DNA of 64,000 bases from Oxalobacter paraformigenes (GTDB lineage Bacteria > Pseudomonadota > Gammaproteobacteria > Burkholderiales > Burkholderiaceae_D), in NCBI RefSeq assembly GCF_000158475.2, contig NZ_KI392030.1:79528-143527 (forward strand), written 5' to 3'. Below are positions 29,220-38,330 of this stretch, in pieces; position 1 is the first letter of the stretch, and each line of letters begins with the position of its first letter. The position numbers and the translations under genes were made by a program. The notes beneath the pieces were generated by a model that saw only the letters and a list, made by a program, of their open reading frames with translations, was not told the origin of the DNA and did no database searches.

Positions 29220-30761
29220 TTACTGGAAAGAAAGCGCCTGCGGCGCGGTGTCGTCTTCCGGCGGTTCCTGCGTGACCGGCGGAAGTAGTGTTTTCAGGCG
29301 ATATTGACGCTGTCTGTAGTTTCCTTCCGGCCCCTTGAGGCCGCAATCCACTTTTTCAAAAAGACGGCCGATTCGGGAAACAGTCTGCCGTTCCTTTCCT
29401 GTCTGGATGAGAATCAGCCTTCTTTTGCTGCGCCGGTAAAATTCACGGATATCTACCAGCAGGCAGTGTCCCTTGTCCGCTGAATGGATATCCAGCAAAA
29501 GCGCTTCAGGTCGCGATAAACCGAAAACCGCCGCCAGTTCGAGGCGTGCGGCCAGAAAAGGATGACTGCTGACGGTTTCCCGCGTCAGGTGTTGCAGGGC
29601 TTTTACTGCCCACAAGGCCGGTTGGGCTTTGACAGCGATTCTGTCCAGTAGTGTGGCCGCTTCGGTTTGGCCATTTCCTGTCGCTTTCTGCAGCCAGTAT
29701 ACAGCCTGAACATCGTTGGATTCATTGTCCCGCCGGTTTCGCCAGGCATGAAGGCCGCGCTCGTATTGCGCTCTCGGATGTCCCAGATTGGCAGCCGTTT
29801 CCAGATACCGTTGGGCGGCGGAAAGGTTCCGCTGGGAGAATTCCGCTTTCTGGTAAATCAGCGACAACGCATACCATGCTTTCGGCAGTCCCTGTCCACC
29901 AGCCTGAGTCAGCCAGTGAATGGCTTTTTTAAAACTGGTCGGACCTGCCCCGAAAAGAGTCCTTTTTCCGTTTTCATCCATTCTGGCATGCCATAAACCC
30001 AGCAGAAATGCCGCTTCCGCATTTTTGTAACGCGCAGCCATTTCCCACATGCTCTGGATTTCTTCGGCAGCAGAATCGCCTTGTTCTTTAAAGAGCAATT
30101 GACCGCAACGCAACAAAAGACGGGCGGAATGCCCATCGGTATCGGCTGCTTCCGGTTGTGCGCCGGATTGGAGAAGGGAGCGGGCAATGGGCAACGCGTG
30201 TTGGAGAAAAGTCTCGTAATCGGCATTTTTCCAGGCGTGTTCGATCAGTGCAATTTGGGCATCCACAATGCCGGCATTGGCGGCGCATGCCGTCCATTTG
30301 AGAGCGCTTCCTTTCAGGGGAGAATACCGGTTCGAGTTTTTGACCAGTTCAGCCAGCAGCCATTGCGCTTCCGGAATGTCGTGATCGACTATCTTTTCCA
30401 GTATGGCTATGGCTTCAGACCGTTTTTTGGAGTCGGTTGCCGTTCCGGAAGAGAGGAGCAGTTTTGCCAGAACAAGGCCGGCACGATAACAACCTTCATC
30501 CAGCGCGTCCCGATACCATCTTTCAAGCAATTGCCTGTCGGGATGCAAATTGGCCACTTCATACGGTATATGATTTCCGATCAACCGCTTTGCCGCCGCG
30601 TCTCCCTGCCGGGCTGCGCGGCCCAGCCAGTGCAAGGCGGTGGTCAAACTTTGCGGCAAGCTTTTGCTGCCGAACAGATACAGCTCTCCCAGCGCGAACT
30701 GGGATGCTGTATCCCCTGTCCGCGCTTTGCGCAATAACTGTAATTCCTCACGACTGGCCAT
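29220..30761 (-). CDS. Sel1-repeat protein
   Basis: A protein of about 513 residues made largely of Sel1-like helical repeats. Examples are SQFALGELYLFGSKSLPQSL..ALHWLGRAARQGDAAA, EAAFLLGLWHARM and AWYALSLIYQKAEFSQRNLS..RYLETAANLGHPRAQYERG. Such solenoids mediate protein contacts. No signal peptide is seen from the chosen start (MASREELQ, 30761). Frames further upstream extend to 30893 but lack a ribosome site. The C-terminal 100 residues are basic and unrelated to the repeats. Confidence 0.8.
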   Translation of the reverse strand: MASREELQLLRKARTGDTASQFALGELYLFGSKSLPQSLTTALHWLGRAARQGDAAAKRLIGNHIPYEVANLHPDRQLLERWYRDALDEGCYRAGLVLAKLLLSSGTATDSKKRSEAIAILEKIVDHDIPEAQWLLAELVKNSNRYSPLKGSALKWTACAANAGIVDAQIALIEHAWKNADYETFLQHALPIARSLLQSGAQPEAADTDGHSARLLLRCGQLLFKEQGDSAAEEIQSMWEMAARYKNAEAAFLLGLWHARMDENGKRTLFGAGPTSFKKAIHWLTQAGGQGLPKAWYALSLIYQKAEFSQRNLSAAQRYLETAANLGHPRAQYERGLHAWRNRRDNESNDVQAVYWLQKATGNGQTEAATLLDRIAVKAQPALWAVKALQHLTRETVSSHPFLAARLELAAVFGLSRPEALLLDIHSADKGHCLLVDIREFYRRSKRRLILIQTGKERQTVSRIGRLFEKVDCGLKGPEGNYRQRQYRLKTLLPPVTQEPPEDDTAPQALSFQ

Positions 30762-31123
30762 TTTAAAGTGGTTTCGGGCAAACGAAAAAGTAAATCCCGG
30801 TTTCCGTAAAACCGCAGCGGCAGATTCCACTGTCCGGTTACCCGGGCGGCTGCTTGCTCTGTTATGACAGGGAATGAATACAGAATCCGACAATATTGTG
30901 CGTATTGAAAGCGTCTTGTAATGATTTTTTGATATAAGGAAACTTTTTTGTAACTTAAATACAACAGATTAAGCGTTTTCCTGACAAAAACCGGATGAAA
31001 GTGCACGGAACACGATTTTTGTAAAAAGTCACCTGTCGGGAGTTATTTATTTTGTGCTTATCCGGATGTCCGAGTGAAAGACTTCGACGGATTTTTAACC
31101 TGTCTCTTTAAAGGGAAAGCGAA
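30762..31123. other. Intergenic region upstream of the first porin
   Basis: A/T-rich between 30900 and 31010. AAAGGGAAAGCGAA just before 31124 serves as ribosome site. No clean promoter, Fnr-type palindrome or other gene was found. Confidence 0.5.
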
Positions 31124-32254
31124 ATGAAAAAAACTCTCATCGCATTAGCCATTATGGGCGCTGCAGCCGGCGTGGCAAATGCCCAATCCAATGTCGTTAT
31201 TTACGGGGTAGTCGATACCGGCTACATCAAGGAAAACGGTTCCGATGTCCGCATGGGGTCGAACATCGACAACCGTATCGGTTTCCGTGGCACGGAAGAT
31301 CTGGGTTCCGGCCAGAAAGCCACCTTCGAACTGGAAAGACGCTTCAATCTGAATGACGGGACGCTGGCGCGGCCTGACAAGGACTGGGATGGCGCAGCCA
31401 ATGTCGGACTGAGAGGCGATAACTGGGGCGCCGTCCGTTTGGGCCGTATTAACGAACTGAGCACGGAAACGTTGCGTACCCTCGATCCCTTCTATCAGTA
31501 CGGCGTGGGTTCCATGCTGCTGAGCAGCCAGCGTTCGGCCCGTATCGACAATACGATCCGTTATGACAGCCCGAGCTGGACGGGGTTCAAGTTCGGCGCC
31601 AGTTATTCACTGGGCGAAAACATGAAAAATCTGACGGGTGTGCCCGCCAGTATTACGAACCCGGATACGGCTGATCCGAACCTGCGGCTCGAGGCGACAC
31701 CGGCCAACGTAAAATATTATGGCGCCGATAATGACGGTTATGCCGTCATGCTGGGTTACGACAATGGCCCGCTGACTTTGCTGGCCAACTGGAGCCGACT
31801 GGCGGATTCCAAGAAGTCGTATGTCTGGAACGCGGGCGGTGCGTATGCCTTCGGCCCGGCAAGAATATCGCTGGCTTATGAACAGACTCACGACAAGGGA
31901 TGGCGGGAAGGCGAGTTCTCGGTCAAGTCCAAGCAGCACAACTGGCTGCTCGGTCTGGAATGGCTCCTGGGTCCGGGTCGCCTGAACGCCTCGTTCAACT
32001 ACGGCAAGGTCAAGGATGTCGCCTGGTCCGATACCGATCATGGTGACAAGGACGTGAAAAAATATGCGCTGGGTTATACCTATGATCTTTCCAAGCGGAC
32101 ATCCATTTACGGCATCGTGGCTTATTCCGACTATGAAGACGATCAGGTTGCCGGATTCTACCGGAATGAAGGCCTGAACAATCAGGGCGATCCGGCCAGC
32201 TATGACCGGGATAGCGTGACCGGCGTCCAGATCGGTATCACGCACCGGTTCTGA
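31124..32254 (+). CDS. Outer-membrane porin (first copy)
   Basis: A 376-residue Gram-negative porin of the Burkholderiales type. It has signal peptide MKKTLIALAIMGAAAGVANA, then QSNVVIYGVVDTGYI and NRIGFRGTEDLGSGQKATFELERRFNL. GDNWGAVRLGRINELS follows and the last strand ends GVQIGITHRF with the terminal Phe needed for BAM assembly. Trimers should form a general diffusion channel for small anions or other solutes. It is clearly a paralogue of the following porin; the loops differ most. Confidence 0.95.
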   Translation: MKKTLIALAIMGAAAGVANAQSNVVIYGVVDTGYIKENGSDVRMGSNIDNRIGFRGTEDLGSGQKATFELERRFNLNDGTLARPDKDWDGAANVGLRGDNWGAVRLGRINELSTETLRTLDPFYQYGVGSMLLSSQRSARIDNTIRYDSPSWTGFKFGASYSLGENMKNLTGVPASITNPDTADPNLRLEATPANVKYYGADNDGYAVMLGYDNGPLTLLANWSRLADSKKSYVWNAGGAYAFGPARISLAYEQTHDKGWREGEFSVKSKQHNWLLGLEWLLGPGRLNASFNYGKVKDVAWSDTDHGDKDVKKYALGYTYDLSKRTSIYGIVAYSDYEDDQVAGFYRNEGLNNQGDPASYDRDSVTGVQIGITHRF

Positions 32255-32282
32255 TTTTCGTTTCACGCTGAACGGTTCCGCG

Positions 32283-32315
32283 AAAAAGAGGCCTCCATCG
32301 GAGGCCTCTTTTTTT
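32283..32315 (+). terminator. Terminator of the first porin gene
   Basis: AAAAAGAGGCCTCC pairs across ATCG with GGAGGCCTCTTTTTTT. A strong stem with a long T run. Confidence 0.92.
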
Positions 32316-32529
32316 GCGCTTGTGCGCGATATGGCTGTTTTTGCCTTGCCGCTTTTAAATGCCGGCACGAAAAGAGTTTGAACACAGGGACTTGTACGCC
32401 ATTCCTCATTTTCTGCATGGAAATGCCGGCAGCGATACGAGAGATTTTCTGTGATGCAAATACAACATTTTTTGCTTTTTTGCGACACTTTTTGACGATT
32501 TTTTCAAAATAAATGACAAATCAATGACA

Positions 32530-32543
32530 TTGATCTCGATCAA
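32530..32543 (+). promoter_or_regulatory. Perfect Fnr-type box
   Basis: TTGATCTCGATCAA matches the Fnr consensus TTGAT-N4-ATCAA in all ten defined positions. It lies 99-112 bases before the second porin's ATG, suitable for activation from a promoter with a start site about 60 bases before the gene. Confidence 0.65.
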
Positions 32544-32641
32544 AAGGTATCTTTCACTCATCCGAGTAGCTTGATTAACTTGGTTTGAATTTAGAACAGC
32601 TGTTCCGGATTTTAAAAGACCTATTTAAAAGGGAAGGCAAA

Positions 32642-33826
32642 ATGAAAAAAACTCTTATCGCATTGGCTGTGCTCGGCGCTGCTGCTGGTGTAGCGCATGC
32701 ACAATCCAACGTTACCATTTACGGTATCGTTGACACCGGTTTCATCAAGAAATCCGGCCACGACGTTGAAATGGGCGAAAACGTCAACAACCGTCTGGGC
32801 TTCCGTGGTGTAGAAGACCTGGGTTCCGGCCAGAAAGCTACCTTCGAACTGGAAAGACGTTTTGACCTGAACAACGGTACCGAAAAAGGTGACGCTAATC
32901 CAGGTTTTGACGGTGCATCCAACGTCGGTCTGAAGGGTGACAACTGGGGCGCTGTCCGTCTGGGCCGTGTCAATGAACTGACCACAGAAACCATCCGTAA
33001 ATTCGATCCGTTCTATCAATACGGCGTTGGCGGCATGATTGACAGCACCCAGCGTTCGGCACGTATCAGCGACACCATCCGTTACGACAGCCTGAACTGG
33101 AATGGCTTCAAGTTCGGTGCAAGCTACTCCCTGGGCGGCAACACCAATAACAAGTCCATCAGTGGCTCTCAAGCTGGTTTTGTTGGTGCTCCGGTTGTTG
33201 ACGCTGGTGGTAACCTGATTGGCGCAGCTGTCCTTCCTGTTGATGCAACTGGAATGGTTGGCGTCAAGGAAGCTGGAGCTGACAACGACGGTTACGGCAT
33301 CATGCTCGGTTACGACAATGGTCCTCTGGCTTTGGTCGGTAACTGGAGCCGTCTGGCCGATTCCAAGAAATCTTCCGTCTGGAACTTGGGCGCCGCTTAC
33401 CGCTTCGGTCCTGCCAAGATCGAACTGGTTTATCAGCAGACCAAGGACAAAGGCTGGAGAAACGGTGAAGTATCTAGCTGGGTTGATGCCTATAGCGATT
33501 TCTCTGCCGCTGATCGGGCGAAGTATGCCGGTACGAACGAACTCAAAGAAAAACAATGGTTGCTGGGTCTGGAATGGAAACTCGGCCCTGGCCGTCTGAA
33601 CGCTTCGGCACAGTACATGGAAGTTGAAGCTGTTGGTGCTGCAGATGCCAAGGACAAAGACATCTACAAGTATGCTCTGGGTTACACCTATGACCTGTCC
33701 AAACGGACTTCCCTGTACGGTATCGTTGCTTACACCGACTATGACGATGAAGCAGTTGCTCGTGTCTTCGGTGACGTAGAAGACAGCACCACCGGTGTTC
33801 AGGTTGGTATTACCCACCGCTTCTAA
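32642..33826 (+). CDS. Outer-membrane porin (second copy, probably highly expressed)
   Basis: A 394-residue porin with signal peptide MKKTLIALAVLGAAAGVAHA, NRLGFRGVEDLGSGQKATFE and a terminal GVQVGITHRF. It differs from the first porin mainly by longer loops near residues 170-210 and 280-310. Codon choice is strongly biased (Leu CTG, Gly GGT, Pro CCG, Arg CGT) compared with neighbours, as in abundant proteins. The ATG at 32642 begins the signal peptide and is preceded by AAGGGAAGG; the longer frame from 32585 is rejected. A perfect Fnr box lies upstream. Confidence 0.96.
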   Translation: MKKTLIALAVLGAAAGVAHAQSNVTIYGIVDTGFIKKSGHDVEMGENVNNRLGFRGVEDLGSGQKATFELERRFDLNNGTEKGDANPGFDGASNVGLKGDNWGAVRLGRVNELTTETIRKFDPFYQYGVGGMIDSTQRSARISDTIRYDSLNWNGFKFGASYSLGGNTNNKSISGSQAGFVGAPVVDAGGNLIGAAVLPVDATGMVGVKEAGADNDGYGIMLGYDNGPLALVGNWSRLADSKKSSVWNLGAAYRFGPAKIELVYQQTKDKGWRNGEVSSWVDAYSDFSAADRAKYAGTNELKEKQWLLGLEWKLGPGRLNASAQYMEVEAVGAADAKDKDIYKYALGYTYDLSKRTSLYGIVAYTDYDDEAVARVFGDVEDSTTGVQVGITHRF

Positions 33827-33880
33827 TGGCTGAAACGCAAGGCTGGCTTTGGCCAGTCTTGTGCCGATGCAAAAGGATCG

Positions 33881-33913
33881 AAAGCGCTCCTGTTTACAGG
33901 GGCGCTTTTTTTA
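33881..33913 (+). terminator. Terminator of the second porin gene
   Basis: AAAGCGCTCCTGT pairs across TT with ACAGGGGCGCTTTTTTT with one wobble pair. Confidence 0.9.
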
Positions 33914-34087
33914 CGTGGTTTCCCGAGGTTTTTGAGTTAACAATTTTTTACATTCAATGTCGAGCTGATACGGTTTTCTTGTGATAGGCTACACGTCTGA
34001 CAGGCTATTTTCACAGCCTGGTTTGCCATTTCGCTCTTGTAAAAGGGCACGGGTGGAGTTTGCTGTTTTTGTCTGATCGGGGTTCAT

Positions 34088-35905
34088 ATGTGCGGTATTG
34101 TCGGGGCAGTAGCAAAGCGGAATGTCGTTCCAGTTATGCTGGAAGGCTTGAAAAGGCTGGAGTATCGGGGGTACGATTCCTGCGGGATCGCCCTGTGTGC
34201 AGAAGGGCAGCTTGAGCGCTCCCGCAGTACGTCACGGGTGGCCGAGCTGGAAAAGCAGGTCAGCAATCGCCATCTGTCGGGTTTTCTGGGCATCGCCCAC
34301 ACCCGCTGGGCGACGCATGGGGCGCCGACGACGGACAATGCCCATCCGCATTTTTCCGGCAAGCGCATCGCGCTGGTGCATAACGGCATTATCGAAAACC
34401 ATGCCGAATTGCGCGAGGAACTGAAAGCGCAGGGATACGTTTTTTCCAGCCAGACCGATACGGAAGTGATCGCCCATTTGATCGACCGTTTTTATCGGGG
34501 CGATCTTTTGAAGGCGGTGCAGGCCGCCGTTGTCCGGTTGCGGGGCGCTTTCGCCATTGCCGTGATCTGCGGAAATGAACCGCAACGCATGGTCGGGGCG
34601 CGGCAAGGCTCTCCTTTGGTGGTCGGGATTGGCGAACACGAGAATTTTCTGGCGTCCGATGCGCTGGCGCTCGCCGGGACGACGAACCGGATCGTTTATC
34701 TGGAAGAGGGTGATGTCGTCGATATTCATTTGAACGATTGCCATATTTACGATGCCGGAGGAAAACCGGCTTTGCGCGAAGTCCGTATGGTCAGTGTGTA
34801 TGCTGGCGTCTCTGAACTGGGTCCGTACCGGCATTTCATGCAAAAAGAAATTTTCGAACAGCCGCGTGCGATTGCGGATACTCTGCAGGGGCTGGAAGGG
34901 ATCGCGCCTGATTTGTTCGGTGCCGATGCATTGCCGGTTCTCCGGAAAGCGGATTCCGTGCTGATTCTGGCTTGCGGGACGAGTTATTATGCCGGGTTGA
35001 CAGCCAAATACTGGCTGGAATCGGTTGCCCGCATTCCCGTTGAAGTGGAAATTGCCAGCGAATACCGTTACCGGGACAGTGTCCCGCATGAAAACCGGCT
35101 GGTGGTCACGATCAGCCAGAGCGGGGAAACAGCGGATACGCTGGCGGCGTTGCGGCATGCCCGGGAACTGGGAATGGATGGTTCCCTGACGATTTGCAAT
35201 GTCGCGACCAGTGCGATGGTGCGTGAATGTGCGCTTGCCTATATTACCCGGGCCGGTGTGGAAATCGGTGTGGCTTCCACCAAGGCATTCACAACGCAAT
35301 TGACGGCGCTGTTTTTGCTGTCGCTCACGATAGCCCAAATCCGCGGACGCCTGACGCCGGAACAGGAAGCGGAATATATCAGGATGCTCCGGCATTTGCC
35401 CGCGGCCGTTTCTGCCGTGTTGGCGCTGGAACCGCAGATCATCGCCTGGGCCGAAGAATTTTCCCGTCACAACGATGCCCTTTTTCTCGGCCGTGGCATT
35501 CATTATCCGATCGCTCTGGAAGGCGCGCTCAAATTGAAAGAAATTTCTTACATCCACGCCGAAGCCTATCCGGCGGGCGAACTGAAGCACGGCCCCCTGG
35601 CGCTTGTGACCGAGAAAATGCCGGTGGTGACTATTGCGCCGAATGATGATCTGCTGGAAAAGCTGAAGTCGAACATGCAGGAAGTCCGTGCGCGTGGCGG
35701 ACAGCTTTACGTTTTTGCCGATTCGGATACGAAAATCGTTTCGGAGGAGGGGATTCATGTCATCCGGATGCCCGAAAACTATGGTTTGCTCTCGCCCATA
35801 CTGCATGTCATACCGCTGCAATTGCTGGCCTACCATACGGCGCTGGTCAGGGGAACGGACGTTGACAAACCGCGCAATCTGGCCAAATCGGTTACCGTAG
35901 AATAA
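34088..35905 (+). CDS. glmS: Glucosamine-fructose-6-phosphate aminotransferase
   Basis: GlmS makes glucosamine-6-phosphate for peptidoglycan and LPS. The 605-residue protein starts MCGIVGA, with Cys2 the glutaminase nucleophile. It has HTRWATHG and NGIIENH in the glutaminase half. Two SIS domains follow ([37 protein letters not shown]). The end is [20 protein letters not shown]. No glmS ribozyme was seen upstream. Confidence 0.98.
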   Translation: MCGIVGAVAKRNVVPVMLEGLKRLEYRGYDSCGIALCAEGQLERSRSTSRVAELEKQVSNRHLSGFLGIAHTRWATHGAPTTDNAHPHFSGKRIALVHNGIIENHAELREELKAQGYVFSSQTDTEVIAHLIDRFYRGDLLKAVQAAVVRLRGAFAIAVICGNEPQRMVGARQGSPLVVGIGEHENFLASDALALAGTTNRIVYLEEGDVVDIHLNDCHIYDAGGKPALREVRMVSVYAGVSELGPYRHFMQKEIFEQPRAIADTLQGLEGIAPDLFGADALPVLRKADSVLILACGTSYYAGLTAKYWLESVARIPVEVEIASEYRYRDSVPHENRLVVTISQSGETADTLAALRHARELGMDGSLTICNVATSAMVRECALAYITRAGVEIGVASTKAFTTQLTALFLLSLTIAQIRGRLTPEQEAEYIRMLRHLPAAVSAVLALEPQIIAWAEEFSRHNDALFLGRGIHYPIALEGALKLKEISYIHAEAYPAGELKHGPLALVTEKMPVVTIAPNDDLLEKLKSNMQEVRARGGQLYVFADSDTKIVSEEGIHVIRMPENYGLLSPILHVIPLQLLAYHTALVRGTDVDKPRNLAKSVTVE

Positions 35906-35985
35906 AACGGATAGGATATTTGTCTGGACTGGCGCTACAATACCGTTATTGCCGCGTCCGGTTGTCAAGAATAGGAGGGGGTGTG

Positions 35986-36252
35986 ATGGAGGCCTTCTGG
36001 CAATTCGTCAATAAAAGAAGTGTCCGTCTTGCGCTGGCCGTTTTCTGTCTTTTGCTGGCGATTCAGGGAATTTACCGGATTTATCTTGCGCAGACGAATG
36101 TGGAGATGTTCCGCGGAGCAGGGGAACTGGTGTTGTGGTTTGCATGGTCGCTTGTCAATTATTTGCGTGCGAACGGAAAAGTGGCGCCCAAACTGAATAT
36201 TGCGGTCAATGTCGGGATTGCCATGATCGTGGTCAGCTGGTTTATGGGATAG
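35986..36252 (+). CDS. Small membrane protein of unknown function
   Basis: An 88-residue protein with two or three hydrophobic helices: LALAVFCLLLAIQGIYRIYL, AGELVLWFAWSLVNYL and a C-terminal VGIAMIVVSWFMG. A strong AGGAGGGGG ribosome site decides the start at 35986. It lies 80 bases after glmS and 21 before the radical SAM gene. Family not recognised. Confidence 0.7.
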   Translation: MEAFWQFVNKRSVRLALAVFCLLLAIQGIYRIYLAQTNVEMFRGAGELVLWFAWSLVNYLRANGKVAPKLNIAVNVGIAMIVVSWFMG

Positions 36253-36273
36253 GGAAAAGCGGAAGGCGGAGTT

Positions 36274-36894
36274 ATGTCGGGTACGGAAAATTGTGAAGAT
36301 ACGGTCGGCTATACCTTGCATGGCAGCCGGTATTTGAATCTTACCAACCGGTGCGGGATTTTGCGGTGCGCTTTCTGTCCCAAATTCAATGGAGCCTGGT
36401 CGGTCAAGGAATACGATATGCGTTTGCATCACTATCCCTCTGCCGACGAGCTGGTTGAAGCGGCAGGGAACCCGGCGGACTATAAGGAGATTGTCTTTTG
36501 CGGAATGGGCGAATCGACCATGCGTCTGGAGGTCATGCTCGAAGTCGCCCGGCGTTTGCGCGAAAAGGGGGCGCGGCTCCGCTTGAATACCAACGGTCTC
36601 GGGAATCTGATCAACGGCAGGGATGTCGCTCCCGAGATTGCGGCGCTGATTCCGACTATTTCCGTTTCGCTTAATGCCCAGGATGAGGAAACCTACAATC
36701 GCCATTGCCGGCCCAAGGATCCGCGCGCTTATGCTTCAGTTCTGGAATTTGTCGAAAGTGCCAGAAAGGCAGGCGCGGACGTCACGGTAACGGCTATTGA
36801 CGGATTGCCGGGCGTGAACATCGCTGCGTGCCAGGCTGTTGCTGACAGGCTGGGCGTCAGGTTCCGGCGTCGTGTTCTGGACGATCTGGTCTGA
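36274..36894 (+). CDS. TatD-associated-type radical SAM protein
   Basis: A 206-residue radical SAM enzyme with the cluster motif CGILRCAFC (CX4CX2C) rather than the usual CX3CX2C, followed by FNGAWSVKEYDM. FCGMGESTMRLEVM is the glycine-rich AdoMet-binding stretch, and LRLNTNG and VSLNAQDEETYNRHCRP follow. This pattern matches the TatD-associated radical SAM family as I remember it. No tatD gene lies nearby in the window. Its substrate is unknown. GGCGGAG lies just before the ATG. Confidence 0.8.
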   Translation: MSGTENCEDTVGYTLHGSRYLNLTNRCGILRCAFCPKFNGAWSVKEYDMRLHHYPSADELVEAAGNPADYKEIVFCGMGESTMRLEVMLEVARRLREKGARLRLNTNGLGNLINGRDVAPEIAALIPTISVSLNAQDEETYNRHCRPKDPRAYASVLEFVESARKAGADVTVTAIDGLPGVNIAACQAVADRLGVRFRRRVLDDLV

Positions 36895-36923
36895 ACGCGC
36901 GGTTTTTCAGGGGATTTGGGTCG

Positions 36924-37742
36924 CTAGGGTTGCTGGACGATCCCGAAGTCTGTATAGCGGCTGTGTGTCAGAATGGTCTGGTTCCGGATTTCGCGTGTCG
37001 CCTCTGTGACAAGGCTGTCATCAAAACCGAATTCGTGCGAAAGATGGACGCAGACGGCGGAATAACGTATGCGCCGCGCTTTCACCCCTGCATGTTTCAG
37101 ACGGTCGCCCATTTCAAGGTCTTCCCCACCGTCTAAAATCCTCTCGTCGAAACCGTTAACGCTGACGATGTCGCTTTTCCATCCGGAGGCATTATGGCCG
37201 TTCCACCTGTTTTCGGTCGGAATGAGATTCAGCAGTTTGTTAAAAGGCCAGCGCGCAATCAGACGGAGTTTTTTTGCATAGGTCGGATACCCGTGGGATT
37301 GCAGCCACATGATGTTGAAAGCGTCGTTGGAAAGGATTTCGTCCTCACCGATTTGCAGACTGCAGCACATGGGCAATTTGCTGTGGCCGCCGGAAAGAAA
37401 GTGATTCGGTTTGGCTGAGCGTACATGAGTCTTGACGAAGTCAAACCGGGGTATGCAATTGTCTTCCGAGAAAATCAGATAGTCTCCGCTGGCGTACATG
37501 ACCGCGCGGTTTAACATGTGGCTTTTCTGGCAACCGTTTCTTTCATGCCAGAGATGGATGATATCCATGCCGGACGTTTTTTTGTAATCCTCGATCATTT
37601 CACGGGTTCGTTCATCGGAACCATCGTCTGCAATCAGCAGCTGGAAGCGTTTGTAATTCTGGTTCTCATAACCCCACAGAACTTTCTGGAGCCATTCATG
37701 GGAATTATGCGTGCTGACAATGATAGAGGTGGAAAAAGTCAT
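36924..37742 (-). CDS. Family 2 glycosyltransferase
   Basis: The 272-residue protein has the GT-A fold pattern: STSIIVSTHNSHEWL, LLIADDGSDERT, a metal-binding acidic motif in FSEDNC and a late GGEDLEMGDRL. The last probably provides the catalytic base region. No membrane segments are obvious, so a cytosolic or peripheral enzyme adding a sugar to a cell-surface glycan is likely. It converges with the radical SAM gene and is not in an obvious LPS cluster. Confidence 0.85.
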   Translation of the reverse strand: MTFSTSIIVSTHNSHEWLQKVLWGYENQNYKRFQLLIADDGSDERTREMIEDYKKTSGMDIIHLWHERNGCQKSHMLNRAVMYASGDYLIFSEDNCIPRFDFVKTHVRSAKPNHFLSGGHSKLPMCCSLQIGEDEILSNDAFNIMWLQSHGYPTYAKKLRLIARWPFNKLLNLIPTENRWNGHNASGWKSDIVSVNGFDERILDGGEDLEMGDRLKHAGVKARRIRYSAVCVHLSHEFGFDDSLVTEATREIRNQTILTHSRYTDFGIVQQP

Positions 37743-38008
37743 GATTTCCTCTGGAATTCCGGCAGAATTAATCAGGCGGGCGGAGATCCGATCCTTATGA
37801 TTCCATATTACCCGATAATAAGAAGGAATGCAGGAAATTTCTGATTTTATTTTGTTTTTTCCGAAAAGCCGGTGAAGATTCCACTCTTTGATATCGGTCT
37901 GGTCTGCCTGCCGGAGAGAAGATTAAAATGAAAAGAGTCGGATAACTTTCTTCCGGTTGCGGCATGTCGGGTTACTCGTAAAACGGACTGCACGATCTTT
38001 GGAGTTAA

Positions 38009-38015
38009 GTTATAC
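38009..38015 (+). promoter_or_regulatory. Possible -10 element upstream of the riboswitch
   Basis: TTATACT lies eight bases before the first paired base of the riboswitch, a natural place for the nrdD promoter. No good -35 element was seen at the proper distance. Confidence 0.35.
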
Positions 38016-38022
38016 TGATCAG

Positions 38023-38187
38023 GTAATGGTTCCCTGATCGGGGATAAAAAGGGAATTCGGTGATGTTTTTTGACGATGCCGAAGCTGCCCCCGCAACTGT
38101 GTGCGGTAGTGACCATCTGTTAGCCACTGGGAAACCGGGAAGGAAGATGTTTCGCGAGAATCCGCAAGCCAGGAGACCTGCCATTAC
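38023..38187 (+). ncRNA. Cobalamin (adenosylcobalamin) riboswitch
   Basis: The full set of B12-aptamer landmarks is present in order: AAGGGAATTCGGTG (38049-38062), GAAGCTGCCCCCGCAACTGT (38081-38100), CACTGGGAAACCGGGAAGG, GAATCCGCAAGCC and the B12 box GCCAGGAGACCTGCC (38168-38182). P1 is closed by GTAATGG (38023-38029) and CCATTAC (38181-38187). It lies about 140 bases upstream of nrdD, so B12 should lower expression of the class III reductase. Whether control is on transcription or translation is not clear. Confidence 0.95.
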
Positions 38188-38330
38188 ATCAATTTCCCCA
38201 AAACAGGGCGGGGTGTCCTGAAGGAAAACAAGTCTGATGGAACAGTGATTCCGCCTTTTCCGGTCTGTGACCGCCGAGGTTTTCGCCGATTCGTTTTCTT
38301 TCTGTCCCTGCCGAAAGACAAAGGTAATGA

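Larger units (their letters stand above)
32255..32641. other. Region between the two porin genes
   Basis: Carries the terminator of the first porin, an A/T-rich stretch around 32460-32520 and the Fnr box at 32530-32543. AAGGGAAGGCAAA before 32642 is the ribosome site of the second porin. Confidence 0.6.

Noticed and set aside
32621..33817. 398-codon minus-strand frame over the second porin
   Set aside because: Caused by the strongly biased codons of the porin; no motif and no plausible start.
33950..34087. glmS ribozyme upstream of glmS
   Set aside because: No conserved ribozyme core was found; the gap is short and mostly A/T rich.
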